A DNA stretch of 64,000 nucleotides from Candidatus Aphodovivens avistercoris (GTDB lineage Bacteria > Actinomycetota > Coriobacteriia > Coriobacteriales > Eggerthellaceae), in the NCBI GenBank assembly GCA_018710945.1, contig DVIW01000039.1, positions 49,213 to 113,212 on the forward strand. The letters are read 5' to 3'. Every line of letters begins with the position of its first letter. Position 1 is the first letter of the stretch. Below the pieces are notes generated by a model. The model searched no databases and was not told the origin of the DNA. It saw only the letters and a program-made list of their open reading frames with translations. Both the position numbers and the translations under genes were made by a program. Positions 33,170-41,316 of this stretch are shown in pieces.

Positions 33170-35095
33170 ATGGAGCTGTTCGGCGATGCGGAGCTGCTGG
33201 CGCGCGCCGCTGCGGAAGGGGCGCCCGCCGATGCCGGCGGCGGCCCGCGCTTCATCCACCTGCTCTACGCCCCCACCCGCGCCTGCCCTCTGCGCTGCAC
33301 GTACTGCTACCTCTCCCATCCCGACGCCGAGGGGCGCGCGACGGGCGGGGCGCGGCTTCCCGGCGAGCAGGGCCCGCACGGCGCCGCAGCGGCGCAGCGC
33401 GGCCAACGGGCGGGCGCACCCGCGCCCGACCCCGTGAAGACGCTCGCCTTCGCGGTGGAGAAGCTGCGGGCGGCCGGCATCGTGCCCTTCGCCCTGGCCC
33501 TGCACGGCGGCGAGCCCACCTGCCTGCCGCCAGAAACCTTCGAGGCGCTGGTCGCCTACATTGACCGCTATTACCGCGACAACGCCGCGCTGCTCGATGA
33601 GGCCGGCTTTTCCGTCCCGCGCGCACCGCACATCAAGACGAACCTCCTGAACATCGATGCGCACCTCGACGCCATCGCGCGCTTCAACGTGACGGTGAGC
33701 GGCAGCCTGGACCTGCCGCTTTCCCTGCACCGCGCCTACCGGCGCGACCGGCAGGGCGCCGACACGCTGGACCGCATCCTGGCGAACCTGGCGCTTCTGG
33801 CGCCGCTGCCCAACCGCAAGAAAGCCTCGGCCACCATTTTCCGCGAGCACCTGGAGCGCCTGGACGAGCTCATCGCCGACATCCGCTGGCTGCACGCCAA
33901 CACCTGCCTGGACATGAACGAGTTCAACTTCATGGTGGGCTTCGCCGATCCCGCCTGCCCCCTTTCCCCGCTCTCGCCCGACGAGCAAGTGCGCTTCTAC
34001 CGCGCGCTGCACGAGGCGTTCGACGGAACGGAGCTCGACCGCGGCGTCAACGGACCCTGGTTCGCCGAGTTCACCCCCTCCTACTGCACCAGCTGCACGA
34101 ACTGCGGCGAGAAGTTCTTCCTGCTTGACGCCGACGGCGAGGTGTGGTCGTGCGTGCGCGGGCAGGGGCACGAGCGCTTCCATTACGGCAACATCCTGCA
34201 CGAGCCGGCCGAGAGCATCCTGCGTGCAGGCAGGGCGAAGATCTTCGCCGCCCACAACGCCGCGCCCCTTGATGCCGAATGCGCCGCCTGCCCCTGGCTG
34301 CACCTGTGCAGGACCGGCTGCCCCTTCGTGAAGGAGCTCTACGGCCAGGGCCGCTCTTACACCTGCCTGCTGCAGCGCGCGATCTACCGCGACCGGCCCG
34401 ACCTCTACCCGCCCGCGCCCGACCCCTCCGCCAGCGCCTACGCCTACGCCCGCGCGATGCGGCCCGCCCAGGCAGCCGCGCTCAGACCCGCCGGCAAGCC
34501 CATGCTGCCCGGCGGCATCCCCCCGCTCACCCAGCTGATAGCCGACGACCAAAGCGTGGCGGGCGTGTTCGACGCCGGCGCCTTCGTTCTGGAAATAGAC
34601 GGCGAGCGCTACCGCCTGGAATCGCAGCTGCTCAAGCCGCAGCGCTGCTTCGCCTACCTCTCGCGCGGAAGCCGCGCGGCCCTCTACGTGCGCTGCGACA
34701 TCATGGAGCAGGGAACCCCCTGGCCCCAGAACAACGCGCTGCACCTCATGCTGCTTTCGGGCGAAACCGTGCGCTACGGCGACGAGGGCCGCGAGAAGCA
34801 GGCCCACCTTGCCACGCACCAGGTGTTCCTGCCCGCGCTGTCGCGCATGCCCTCCGACGAAGAGGGCTTCTACCGCTTCGACGCCTCGGGCTTCCTGGGC
34901 GCCTACTACGAGCTGCTGTCCGCCGATGCGCCGAACAACCTGCTCGTCACCACCACGGCGCTGCGCGACGCGCACTACGCCAAGCACAAGGCGAACGCCT
35001 ACTACCACATCCAGACCATCAACCTGCCCTTCCCCAACATCGAGCTGGTGCGCGACGACGAGGACGGGCCGACGACCGAAGGAGGTCGAAGCTGA
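33170..35095 (+). CDS. Radical SAM/SPASM peptide maturase
   Basis: Radical SAM enzyme of 641 residues. The cluster motif CPLRCTYC gives C39, C43 and C46, followed by LALHGGEPTCLPPE (near 108), typical of peptide- and sulfatase-maturing SPASM enzymes. An Ala/Gly/Gln-rich insertion (~52-85) interrupts the barrel start. SPASM-type cysteines lie at ~305-320 (YCTSCTNCGEKFFLLDADGE, then WSCVRG) and ~360-385 (CAACPWLHLCRTGCPF). Residues ~440-641 form a further, unrecognised domain rich in beta-strand-like stretches. The small protein gene that follows starts 1 nt after this stop, so that protein is the obvious substrate candidate. GGAAGGGGGAC precedes the ATG. Confidence 0.87.
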   Translation: MELFGDAELLARAAAEGAPADAGGGPRFIHLLYAPTRACPLRCTYCYLSHPDAEGRATGGARLPGEQGPHGAAAAQRGQRAGAPAPDPVKTLAFAVEKLRAAGIVPFALALHGGEPTCLPPETFEALVAYIDRYYRDNAALLDEAGFSVPRAPHIKTNLLNIDAHLDAIARFNVTVSGSLDLPLSLHRAYRRDRQGADTLDRILANLALLAPLPNRKKASATIFREHLERLDELIADIRWLHANTCLDMNEFNFMVGFADPACPLSPLSPDEQVRFYRALHEAFDGTELDRGVNGPWFAEFTPSYCTSCTNCGEKFFLLDADGEVWSCVRGQGHERFHYGNILHEPAESILRAGRAKIFAAHNAAPLDAECAACPWLHLCRTGCPFVKELYGQGRSYTCLLQRAIYRDRPDLYPPAPDPSASAYAYARAMRPAQAAALRPAGKPMLPGGIPPLTQLIADDQSVAGVFDAGAFVLEIDGERYRLESQLLKPQRCFAYLSRGSRAALYVRCDIMEQGTPWPQNNALHLMLLSGETVRYGDEGREKQAHLATHQVFLPALSRMPSDEEGFYRFDASGFLGAYYELLSADAPNNLLVTTTALRDAHYAKHKANAYYHIQTINLPFPNIELVRDDEDGPTTEGGRS

Positions 35096-35096
35096 C

Positions 35097-35474
35097 ATGG
35101 CACTGTTCAGGAAGCGCCGCACCATCAAGCGCTGCCGAGCCCTGCGCGCCTACGTCCAGGGCATCGGGGAGGCGCAGGTGAAGCAGATGTCGGAGTTCCT
35201 TCTGGCCGACAAGCGCAACACCATCGTGGTGAACCGGCAGTTCATCATGTTCGTCACCGCGGCGGGCGCCGTGGCGTTCAGCGCGCCCATCCTGCCGACG
35301 GGCCGGGCGTTCGACACCATCACGCTGTCGAGCTCGTGGGCGAAGCTGATGGGCACCGCCAACGACGGCACGTACTCCGGCACGTCGGATTCAGGCGGCG
35401 GCTCCTTCGACGATTACGATGACGACGCCGACGTGTACACGAACAACAATAACAACAATAACAACAACGGCTGA
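35097..35474 (+). CDS. Candidate radical-SAM substrate peptide with C-terminal poly-Asn
   Basis: A 125-residue protein not recognised from any family. Residues 1-48 are basic and helical (leader-like), 49-68 are hydrophobic (FIMFVTAAGAVAFSAPILP), and 86-112 are Gly/Ser/Asp/Tyr-rich. Residues 116-124 are nine asparagines and the last residue is glycine. The aromatic residues F104, Y107 and Y114 each have Asp or Asn two positions later (FDD, YDD, YTN), the aromatic-X-Asp/Asn spacing seen in known radical-SAM cyclophane peptides. The Asn run is a near-perfect AAC/AAT triplet repeat. GGAGG precedes the ATG by 11 nt and the gene is tightly coupled to the radical SAM gene. It could instead be a surface or membrane protein unrelated to modification. 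Confidence 0.75.
   Translation: MALFRKRRTIKRCRALRAYVQGIGEAQVKQMSEFLLADKRNTIVVNRQFIMFVTAAGAVAFSAPILPTGRAFDTITLSSSWAKLMGTANDGTYSGTSDSGGGSFDDYDDDADVYTNNNNNNNNNG
35443..35469 (+). repeat. AAC/AAT triplet microsatellite (nine Asn codons)
   Basis: Nine consecutive AAC or AAT codons at the 3' end of the small-protein gene, in an (AAC AAC AAT) pattern. Slippage would change the number of asparagines without a frameshift. Confidence 0.85.
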
Positions 35475-35485
35475 CGGCGGCGCGC

Positions 35486-36442
35486 TCAGCGCGCGCGCAA
35501 CTCCCAGAACGCCACGGCACTGGCGGCGGCCACGTTGAGCGAATCGACGCCGGGGCGCATGGGGATGCGCGCCGTGTAGTCGCAGCGCGCGATGGTGCCC
35601 GGCGCCAGCCCGTCACCCTCGGCCCCCAGCACCAGCGCCAGGCGCTCCTCGGCAGCCAGGCGCGCGTCGTCGATGGGCACGGAGTCATCGGAGAGGGCCA
35701 GGGCCACCGTCTTGAAGCCCAATCGGTGCAGAAGCGGCACCCCGTCTGTGGCCCAGTCGCGCACGCCGCCGATGCGCGTCCAGGGCACCTGAAACACCGT
35801 GCCCATGCTCACGCGGGCGGCGCGGCGGAACAGCGGGTCGTGGCACGACGGGGTGACCAGCACCGCGTCGATGCTCAGCGCGGCGGCCGAGCGGAAGATG
35901 GCGCCGATGTTGGTGTAGTTGTTGACGTCCTCCAAAACGGCGATGCGCCGGGCATCGCGCACGACCTCCTCCACGCTCGGCAGCACCGGGCGCGCCATGG
36001 CAACCAGCGCGCCGCGCGTCACCTGGTAGCCCGTCACCAGGCGGAACTGGGCGGCCGACGCCACGAACACGGGGGTTTCCGGCGCGGCGTCCAGCACACG
36101 GCCCACCAGCTGGCGCGACTTCTCCAGCCACTTACGCTCCATGAACAGCGACCACGGGCGCACCCCGGCGTCCAGCGCGCGGTTGGCCACCTTGCTCGAC
36201 TCCGCGATGAACAGCCCCTCCGGCAAAACGTCCGCGGCAGGCGCGTTCGCCGCAGACGTGCGCATCCGGGCGGCGCTGCCGACACCCTGGCCGGACGCGC
36301 CGACATGCGCGCAGGCGTCGGCCAGCGCCTCGGACGCATGGTCGCGCAGGCGCACGTCGTCGGCGGCAGGCGCGAACACCGCGATGCGCGGATCAGCCGC
36401 CAGCCGCGCATCGTCCCACGTTTCAACCTCGATGATCGGCAC
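35486..36442 (-). CDS. TrmH/SpoU-family RNA 2'-O-methyltransferase
   Basis: SPOUT-fold methyltransferase of 318 residues. The family motifs are in order: IAVLEDVNNYTNIGAIFRSAA (motif 1, in two pieces), LVLGAEGDGLAPGTIARCD (motif 2) and RIPMRPGVDSLNVAAASAVAFWE (motif 3, in pieces). The N-terminal part resembles the substrate-binding domain (LFIAESSKVANRALD...). Targets could be tRNA or 23S rRNA ribose; the sequence does not decide. The GTG start has GGAGG 6 nt upstream. It converges on the small poly-Asn protein gene, 11 bp away, with no obvious terminator between. Confidence 0.88.
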   Translation of the reverse strand: MPIIEVETWDDARLAADPRIAVFAPAADDVRLRDHASEALADACAHVGASGQGVGSAARMRTSAANAPAADVLPEGLFIAESSKVANRALDAGVRPWSLFMERKWLEKSRQLVGRVLDAAPETPVFVASAAQFRLVTGYQVTRGALVAMARPVLPSVEEVVRDARRIAVLEDVNNYTNIGAIFRSAAALSIDAVLVTPSCHDPLFRRAARVSMGTVFQVPWTRIGGVRDWATDGVPLLHRLGFKTVALALSDDSVPIDDARLAAEERLALVLGAEGDGLAPGTIARCDYTARIPMRPGVDSLNVAAASAVAFWELRAR

Positions 36443-36586
36443 GTTCCGCCTCCGTTTCCTTCCCTTTGACCTGTTGCCAGCGCGTCCCGCCTCCAAGCGC
36501 AAAGCGTGGCACAGCCGAGCGCCGTGCAGAACGCAAGCTGCCCGCTGCGCGGGCTGCGCGCCGTCCGCGCGCGCCGTTGCCCTCTC

Positions 36587-37456
36587 TCAGGCGATCGCCG
36601 CAGGAACATACCGCAGGAACCGCTCCACCGCAAGCGGCAGGGCGTCCTGGCTGCGCACAGCCAGGCCGATGTCGCGCCAGGCGGGCGGGTCCAGCTCGCG
36701 CAGGACGATGCGATAGGGGCAGCGCCGCAGGATGAGCTCGGGCAGGATGCTCACACCCAGACCGTTTTCCGCCATGGACATGATGGCGTAGTCGTCCCAG
36801 GTGGTGAAGCGCACGTCGGGAGCCGGCCCTTGCGCGCGGAACATCCGCAGGATCTCGTCGTTGTCGCCTTTCTGCAGCAGCAGGAACGGCTCGGCGGCCA
36901 GGCGCACCAGCGGGACGCGCTCCAGCGCGGCAAGCGGATGGCCTTCGGGCAGCACCGCCATCATGCGGTCGCGCGCGAGGAAGGTGGTGTGCAGGTGGGC
37001 GTGCGCGGGCAGGCGCAGAAAGCCGCAGTCCACGCGCCCGTCCAGCACCCACTGCTCTATCTCCAGGTAGTCGCCCAGCAAAAGCTCGTAGTCGATGTTG
37101 GGATAGTCGCGCTGGAACGCGCGCACGATGCCCGGCAGCCAGTGGGTGGCCATGCTGGACAGCGTGCCGATGCGGATGAGCCCGGCTTGCAGCCCGTTGA
37201 GATCGGCCACCAGGTCCTCCAGCCGCCGCTGCTCGGCGCAGACGCGCCGAACCGGCTCGATGAGGCGCTCGCCCTCCGAGGTGAGGCGCACCCCCGCGCG
37301 GCTGCGCGCGAGCAGGCGCACGCCCCAGGCGCGCTCCAGCTCGCCGATCATGCGACTCACGCCCGACTGCGTGTAGGACAGCGTCTCGGCGGCGCGGGTG
37401 AAGCTGCCCAGCTCGGCGGCTTTGACGAACGCCTCGTAGCGTTGAAGCGACTGCAC
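36587..37456 (-). CDS. LysR-family transcriptional regulator
   Basis: A 289-residue LysR regulator. The N-terminal HTH is LQRYEAFVKAAELGSFTRAA...YTQSGVSRMIGELER, and the effector domain holds THWLPGIVRAFQRDYPNID and LGVSILPELIL. It resembles the LysR at 12573-13478 in both domains, so they are paralogues. The start is a GTG after GGGGGACCT. It is divergent from an EamA-type transporter (37712), repeating the same regulator-transporter layout. Confidence 0.9.
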   Translation of the reverse strand: MQSLQRYEAFVKAAELGSFTRAAETLSYTQSGVSRMIGELERAWGVRLLARSRAGVRLTSEGERLIEPVRRVCAEQRRLEDLVADLNGLQAGLIRIGTLSSMATHWLPGIVRAFQRDYPNIDYELLLGDYLEIEQWVLDGRVDCGFLRLPAHAHLHTTFLARDRMMAVLPEGHPLAALERVPLVRLAAEPFLLLQKGDNDEILRMFRAQGPAPDVRFTTWDDYAIMSMAENGLGVSILPELILRRCPYRIVLRELDPPAWRDIGLAVRSQDALPLAVERFLRYVPAAIA

Positions 37457-37534
37457 AGGTCCCCCTTCCCCGTTTCGACGCGCCGCCGCACGGCGGCCGA
37501 ACGGCGCTCCTATCCATTCCGTTTCGTCATCTTG

Positions 37535-37551
37535 AATATGATAAACATTCG
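37535..37551. promoter_or_regulatory. Likely LysR-binding dyad
   Basis: GAAT-N9-ATTC in an AT-rich patch of the divergent LysR/EamA intergenic region, fitting the T-N11-A type of LysR box. Confidence 0.45.
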
Positions 37552-37711
37552 CTTTTGCGATGCAACGGAAGGTGGGAAACTGTCAAGCGATGGAAGCGGC
37601 GGGTGGCGCGCATCCCGTCTGCGCCTCGGGTTCCGCAACGCCCCCAAGCTTGCCTCGAGAACCCGCCGCCTCCCATTCCTTGTTCGCCCCTATCCCCCTG
37701 CCGGAGGACGC

Positions 37712-38692
37712 ATGGGCACCTCGTATGCCGCTTACCTCTCTTCCCTGCTGCTGTTCGGCTCGAACGGCATCGTGGCCGCCCTGGTGGCGCTGCCCTCGTC
37801 GAACATCGTGGTGGCGCGCACCGGCCTGGGCGCGGCGCTGCTGGGCGTCCTGCTTGTCGGCGCGGCGCTTGCCCGACGCGCGGCGAAGCGGAACGGAGCG
37901 GCGCCTGCGCGCGCCGGGCGCCTTTCTGACGGAGAGAGCCGCGCGCTGGTCTGCTTCGCGCTGTCGGGCGCGGCGCTGGGCGCGGGATGGATCGTCCTGT
38001 TCGAAGCGTACCGCCTCGTGGGCGTGGGAACCGCTTCGCTTCTGTACTACTGCGGCCCCATCATCGTGATGGCGGCCGCGCCCCTTCTGTTCAAAGAGCG
38101 CCTGACCGCGGCGAAGATGGGCGGGTTCGCCGCCGTCGCCCTTGGCGCGTTCCTGGTGAGCGCGCAGGCGCTGGAGGGCGGCAGCGACCCGCGCGGCCTG
38201 CTGCTGGGAGGCGTGTCCGCCCTGGCCTACGCGGTCATGGTCGTCTGCACGAAGAAAGCCGCAAGCTTCTGCCCGAACGTTGCCGAGCGGGGGCTGCGCA
38301 ACGCGTTCGTGCAGCTGGCGGCCGCGTTCGCCGTCGCCGCCGCGCTTGCGGCCGCCGTGCAGGGCCCCGGCGCGCTGCTCGTTCCCGTCGCGCCCGGCGA
38401 TGCGGCCCCGCTGCTCATGCTGGGGCTCGTCAACACGGGCGTCGGGTGCTTCCTGTACTTCACATCCGTCGGACGCCTGCCCGTGCAGACCGTCGCGGTG
38501 TGCGGCTACGTCGAGCCGCTGTCCGCCGTGCTGCTGTCGGCCCTGCTGCTGGGCGAGCCTCTGGGCGCCGTCCAGATCGCAGGCGCCCTGCTCATCGTGG
38601 GCGGTGCCGCGTTCTGCGAGCTGTCCGGCCGCCTGCGCGCGGCCCGGCGCCTGGATCTGGCCGCCAGTCTGGAGGCGTCTGCGGGACGCTAG
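37712..38692 (+). CDS. EamA/DMT-superfamily transporter
   Basis: Ten-helix transporter of 326 residues. First repeat SSLLLFGSNGIVAALVALPSS to LLFKERLTAAKMGGF, second repeat LLLGGVSALAYAVMVVCTKKA to EPLSAVLLSALLLGEPLG. The end is basic and cytoplasmic. GGAGG precedes the ATG by 6 nt; the upstream open frame lacks features. It is divergent from, and probably controlled by, the LysR at 36587-37456. Substrate unknown. Confidence 0.88.
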   Translation: MGTSYAAYLSSLLLFGSNGIVAALVALPSSNIVVARTGLGAALLGVLLVGAALARRAAKRNGAAPARAGRLSDGESRALVCFALSGAALGAGWIVLFEAYRLVGVGTASLLYYCGPIIVMAAAPLLFKERLTAAKMGGFAAVALGAFLVSAQALEGGSDPRGLLLGGVSALAYAVMVVCTKKAASFCPNVAERGLRNAFVQLAAAFAVAAALAAAVQGPGALLVPVAPGDAAPLLMLGLVNTGVGCFLYFTSVGRLPVQTVAVCGYVEPLSAVLLSALLLGEPLGAVQIAGALLIVGGAAFCELSGRLRAARRLDLAASLEASAGR

Positions 38693-38867
38693 GCGGGCGC
38701 CCTGCGGCCTGCCGGCTTTCGGCTGATCGGGCGTCAGGCACGTCGCACCCGGCCTGAGCGCCGGCGTCCTGCGGCGCGAGCCCGCCTGCGCCAGGCGCCG
38801 ATGGGCTGCAGCAGCAACGCCCCTATCCGCGCCCTTTTCACCCCTCCTGAAAGCTCCCCGAAACGCA

Positions 38868-38899
38868 GCGAGGGCGCCCGGTTTCCCGGACGCCCTCGC
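38868..38899 (-). terminator. Hairpin terminator of rpmE
   Basis: 14-bp stem with one mismatch (38868-38881 with 38886-38899) lying 31 bp beyond the rpmE stop. The minus-strand tail CTGCGTTTC is only weakly T-rich. Confidence 0.6.
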
Positions 38900-38929
38900 C
38901 ATCACGCGTTGTCGATGCGTCGCGCGCCG

Positions 38930-39391
38930 CTACTCGGCGGCGTTCTCCTCGGCAGGAGCTTCAGCGGCAGCCTCGGGCTCGGCAGGAGCCTCGACGGCCT
39001 CCGGCTCGGCCTCGGCGGCAGCAGCCTCAGCCTTGGCAGCCTCGGCCTCGGCCTTCTTGGCGTACTCCTCGGCACGCTTGGCCTTCTCGGCAGCCTTGGC
39101 CTCGCGCTCGGCCTTCTTGGCAGCCTCGCGCTCGGCGGCAGCGGCGGCCTTGGCGGCCTTCTTCGCGGCCTCGCGCTCGGCCACGCGCTCCTTGGCGCTG
39201 CCGAACTTGTCGGCAAAGCGCTGCACGCGTCCGCCGGTGTCGATCAGCTTCTGCGTGCCCGTGTAGAACGGATGGCAGGCGTTGCAGATGTCGATCTTCA
39301 GCTCAGGCTTCGTCGAACGGGTGACGAAGGTGTTGCCGCAGGAGCACTTGACGGTGCACTCCACGTACTCGGGATGGATCCCTTGCTTCAT
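38930..39391 (-). CDS. rpmE: Ribosomal protein bL31 with long Ala/Glu/Lys tail
   Basis: Large-subunit ribosomal protein L31, 153 residues, against about 70 in most bacteria. The first ~70 residues are the normal protein: [21 protein letters not shown], and [22 protein letters not shown], with the zinc CxC...CxxC cysteines. After residue ~70 comes a Lys/Glu/Ala coiled-coil-like stretch ([19 protein letters not shown]) and then an acidic Pro/Ala/Glu tail. AAGGAG precedes the ATG. A strong promoter lies 57 bp upstream and a 7-bp leader hairpin just before the Shine-Dalgarno may allow autoregulation. Confidence 0.92.
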   Translation of the reverse strand: MKQGIHPEYVECTVKCSCGNTFVTRSTKPELKIDICNACHPFYTGTQKLIDTGGRVQRFADKFGSAKERVAEREAAKKAAKAAAAAEREAAKKAEREAKAAEKAKRAEEYAKKAEAEAAKAEAAAAEAEPEAVEAPAEPEAAAEAPAEENAAE

Positions 39392-39412
39392 GATGGTTCT
39401 CCTTTTCAGGCG

Positions 39413-39431
39413 CCTTGGTTTCCGACCAAGG
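39413..39431 (-). promoter_or_regulatory. Leader hairpin of rpmE
   Basis: CCTTGGT-N5-ACCAAGG (39413-39419, 39425-39431), just upstream of the rpmE Shine-Dalgarno inside the short 5' leader. It could be a translational operator; function not shown. Confidence 0.45.
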
Positions 39432-39447
39432 CAAGACAAGCTTGTTC

Positions 39448-39476
39448 ATGATAGGAAAACGAACCCTCGCTGTAAA
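39448..39476 (-). promoter_or_regulatory. Promoter of rpmE
   Basis: Minus-strand -35 TTTACA (39471-39476), 17-bp spacer, -10 TATCAT (39448-39453): 5 of 6 matches in each box with ideal spacing. Confidence 0.7.
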
Positions 39477-39649
39477 GCGGCAATCCCCGGAAAACCCCGC
39501 CGCGCCCGCGATTTTCCACAATCGGCGCCGCTCGGCAGCCGGCGCAGCCACCGTGGGCGTCAAAGACGAAGCGCACACCCACTCCCATGCGGCGCCGGCA
39601 CGCCGCTTCGCGCCTCGCGTTCGTCGGCCGCGCCCGCTCGCCCGCGCAG

Positions 39650-40555
39650 CTAATCCAGCATCGACTCGTCGATGGCGAGGCTGTACGTCTGCGCGATGGC
39701 GCGCAGGCCCGCGTCGGGGATCTCGATGGGCTGCGTCCCCAGGGCGGCGGCCACCATGCGCGTTTTGCGCCACACCTCGGAGGCCTTCTCCACCGCGTGC
39801 ATAGTGCCGAACGCCTCATCGAAGGTGGCGCCGCTGGCGAACATGCCGTGCTGCGCCCAGATGCAGGCCGAGCGCCCCACCATCGCCTCCGCGGTGGCGC
39901 GGGCCACCTCCACCCCGCCGGGCACCATCCACGGCAGCGCGCCCACGCCCTTCGGCACGGCGATGATGCACTCGGTCATGGCCTTCCACAGCGCGCGCGT
40001 GACGATGCGCGCGTCGGCGGGCAGCACGTTGGACAGCGCCACCACGTTGGAGGGGTGCGCGTGGTAGAGCACGCGGTCCTTGCCGATGGTGGCATCCTTG
40101 CGCACGGTGTGGGCCATCAGATGGCTCGGCAGCTCGCTGGTGGGCACGCCGCCGCCCTTGAAGCCCCACACGATGCGCCAGGCAGAGCCCGTCGCGTCCA
40201 GCTCCACGATGCCCACGTTCGTCGCCGGATCGTCCGCCACGTTGCGCATGAGCGAGCCCGCCGCCGTCGCCAGGAAGCACTCCCCCGCCAGGTTCGGCGC
40301 GGCCTGCGCCAGCGGCACCCAGCTCGACGGCGTATCGTAGAAGAACGACCTGCAGCCCTGCACATCCTCCGGCGACAGGCGGTAGGTGGCGTTGCCACCG
40401 TTGCGCTCGTGCCAGCCCTGGCGCCAGCCGTCGTCGCACAGGCGCACGAAGCCCTTCACGAACGCCTGCTGCTCCACCGCCACGCCCGACACGGCGCCCT
40501 TCGCCGCCGAGACGCCCTTGTCGAACACTTCCTGCGCGCTGTCGAAAAAGCCCAT
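39650..40555 (-). CDS. Class II aldolase, rhamnulose-1-phosphate aldolase-like
   Basis: Zinc-dependent class II aldolase/adducin family protein of 301 residues. RhaD features are WHERNGGNATYRL near residue 48, the zinc-ligand HAHPSNVVALS near 165, WMVPGGVEVARATAEAM and WAQHGMFASG near 235, which supplies another zinc histidine. The first ~27 residues (FFDSAQEVFDKGVSAAKGAVSG) form an extra helix absent from E. coli RhaD. No other rhamnose genes are near, so another phosphorylated sugar or a deoxy-sugar phosphate may be the substrate. GGAAAGGAAG precedes the ATG; an upstream in-frame start is possible but lacks a ribosome site. Confidence 0.82.
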   Translation of the reverse strand: MGFFDSAQEVFDKGVSAAKGAVSGVAVEQQAFVKGFVRLCDDGWRQGWHERNGGNATYRLSPEDVQGCRSFFYDTPSSWVPLAQAAPNLAGECFLATAAGSLMRNVADDPATNVGIVELDATGSAWRIVWGFKGGGVPTSELPSHLMAHTVRKDATIGKDRVLYHAHPSNVVALSNVLPADARIVTRALWKAMTECIIAVPKGVGALPWMVPGGVEVARATAEAMVGRSACIWAQHGMFASGATFDEAFGTMHAVEKASEVWRKTRMVAAALGTQPIEIPDAGLRAIAQTYSLAIDESMLD

Positions 40556-40604
40556 CCGCCGCTTCCTTTCCCCGTCATCCCGCTGATCGTCGCCGTACAT
40601 GATA

Positions 40605-40634
40605 AAGGCCGCCGGGCGGGTGCCCGACGGCCTT
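40605..40634 (-). terminator. Terminator after desulfoferrodoxin gene
   Basis: Stem AAGGCCG-CGGGC/GCCCG-CGGCCTT with one mismatch (40605-40634), followed on the minus strand by TTTATCAT. It lies 33 bp after the stop at 40667. Confidence 0.75.
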
Positions 40635-40666
40635 GCGTCATGCGAAACCGTTTCGTTTACGAAACC

Positions 40667-41047
40667 CTACACCTCGGCCACCCACAGGCCGTGCAGGTTG
40701 CAGTACTCGTACACCTTCACGGGCGCGTCGCCGGCTGCCACCGCGAAGTCGGCCTTCGGCTCGTCAGCAGCGGAAAGCTCGACCACCTGGTAGCCCTTCT
40801 CAGTCACCAGCACGATGAACGAGATCAGGTGCTCTTCGGTCATGGGATGCAGCGTGCTGCCCACTTCCACGTGCACGTTGGCACCATCGACGGTCACCAC
40901 GGGAACGTGCTTCTCGGTGGCGGCATCGGTGTCGTTGGCCTTCAGCTCGACCATCTTCTCGCCGCAGCACATCAGCGGGACGCCGGCGTCCCAGGGCTTG
41001 ATGGCGATGTTGCCGCAGTGCAGGCACTTGTAGAACGTGACATCCAT
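40667..41047 (-). CDS. dfx: Desulfoferrodoxin (superoxide reductase)
   Basis: Reduces superoxide to peroxide in anaerobes without making oxygen. It has 126 residues, the 2Fe type. The N-terminal desulforedoxin domain has YKCLHCGN and CCGEKM (rubredoxin-like Cys4 site). The superoxide-reductase domain has EKHVPVV, HPMTEEHLISFIVL and YEYCNLHGLW, giving the His4Cys site. It is a single gene with its own terminator. The upstream gap (41048-41316) shows nothing else recognisable. Confidence 0.95.
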   Translation of the reverse strand: MDVTFYKCLHCGNIAIKPWDAGVPLMCCGEKMVELKANDTDAATEKHVPVVTVDGANVHVEVGSTLHPMTEEHLISFIVLVTEKGYQVVELSAADEPKADFAVAAGDAPVKVYEYCNLHGLWVAEV

Positions 41048-41316
41048 GTTGTACCCCTCTTCTCTTCAACGTCGCCCGGACCGGTCCGCCGGGCGCATCG
41101 GGCTCATATTAGCATCGTCAGGGACGGCTGCGCGGACGGGCAAGCCCTTTCGCGCGCGTTCTTTGCGAAACCGTTACGCGAAGGCGCCGAGCCCCGGCCC
41201 GCAGCTCACGGCTCGCGGCTCGCCCCGTCGCGAACGCGACCTGAGCCCCGTCCGCCGCGCGGCCCGCCGGCCGCCTTCCGGCATCCGCTCCGTCCGTTTC
41301 GACGCCCTAAATGTTA

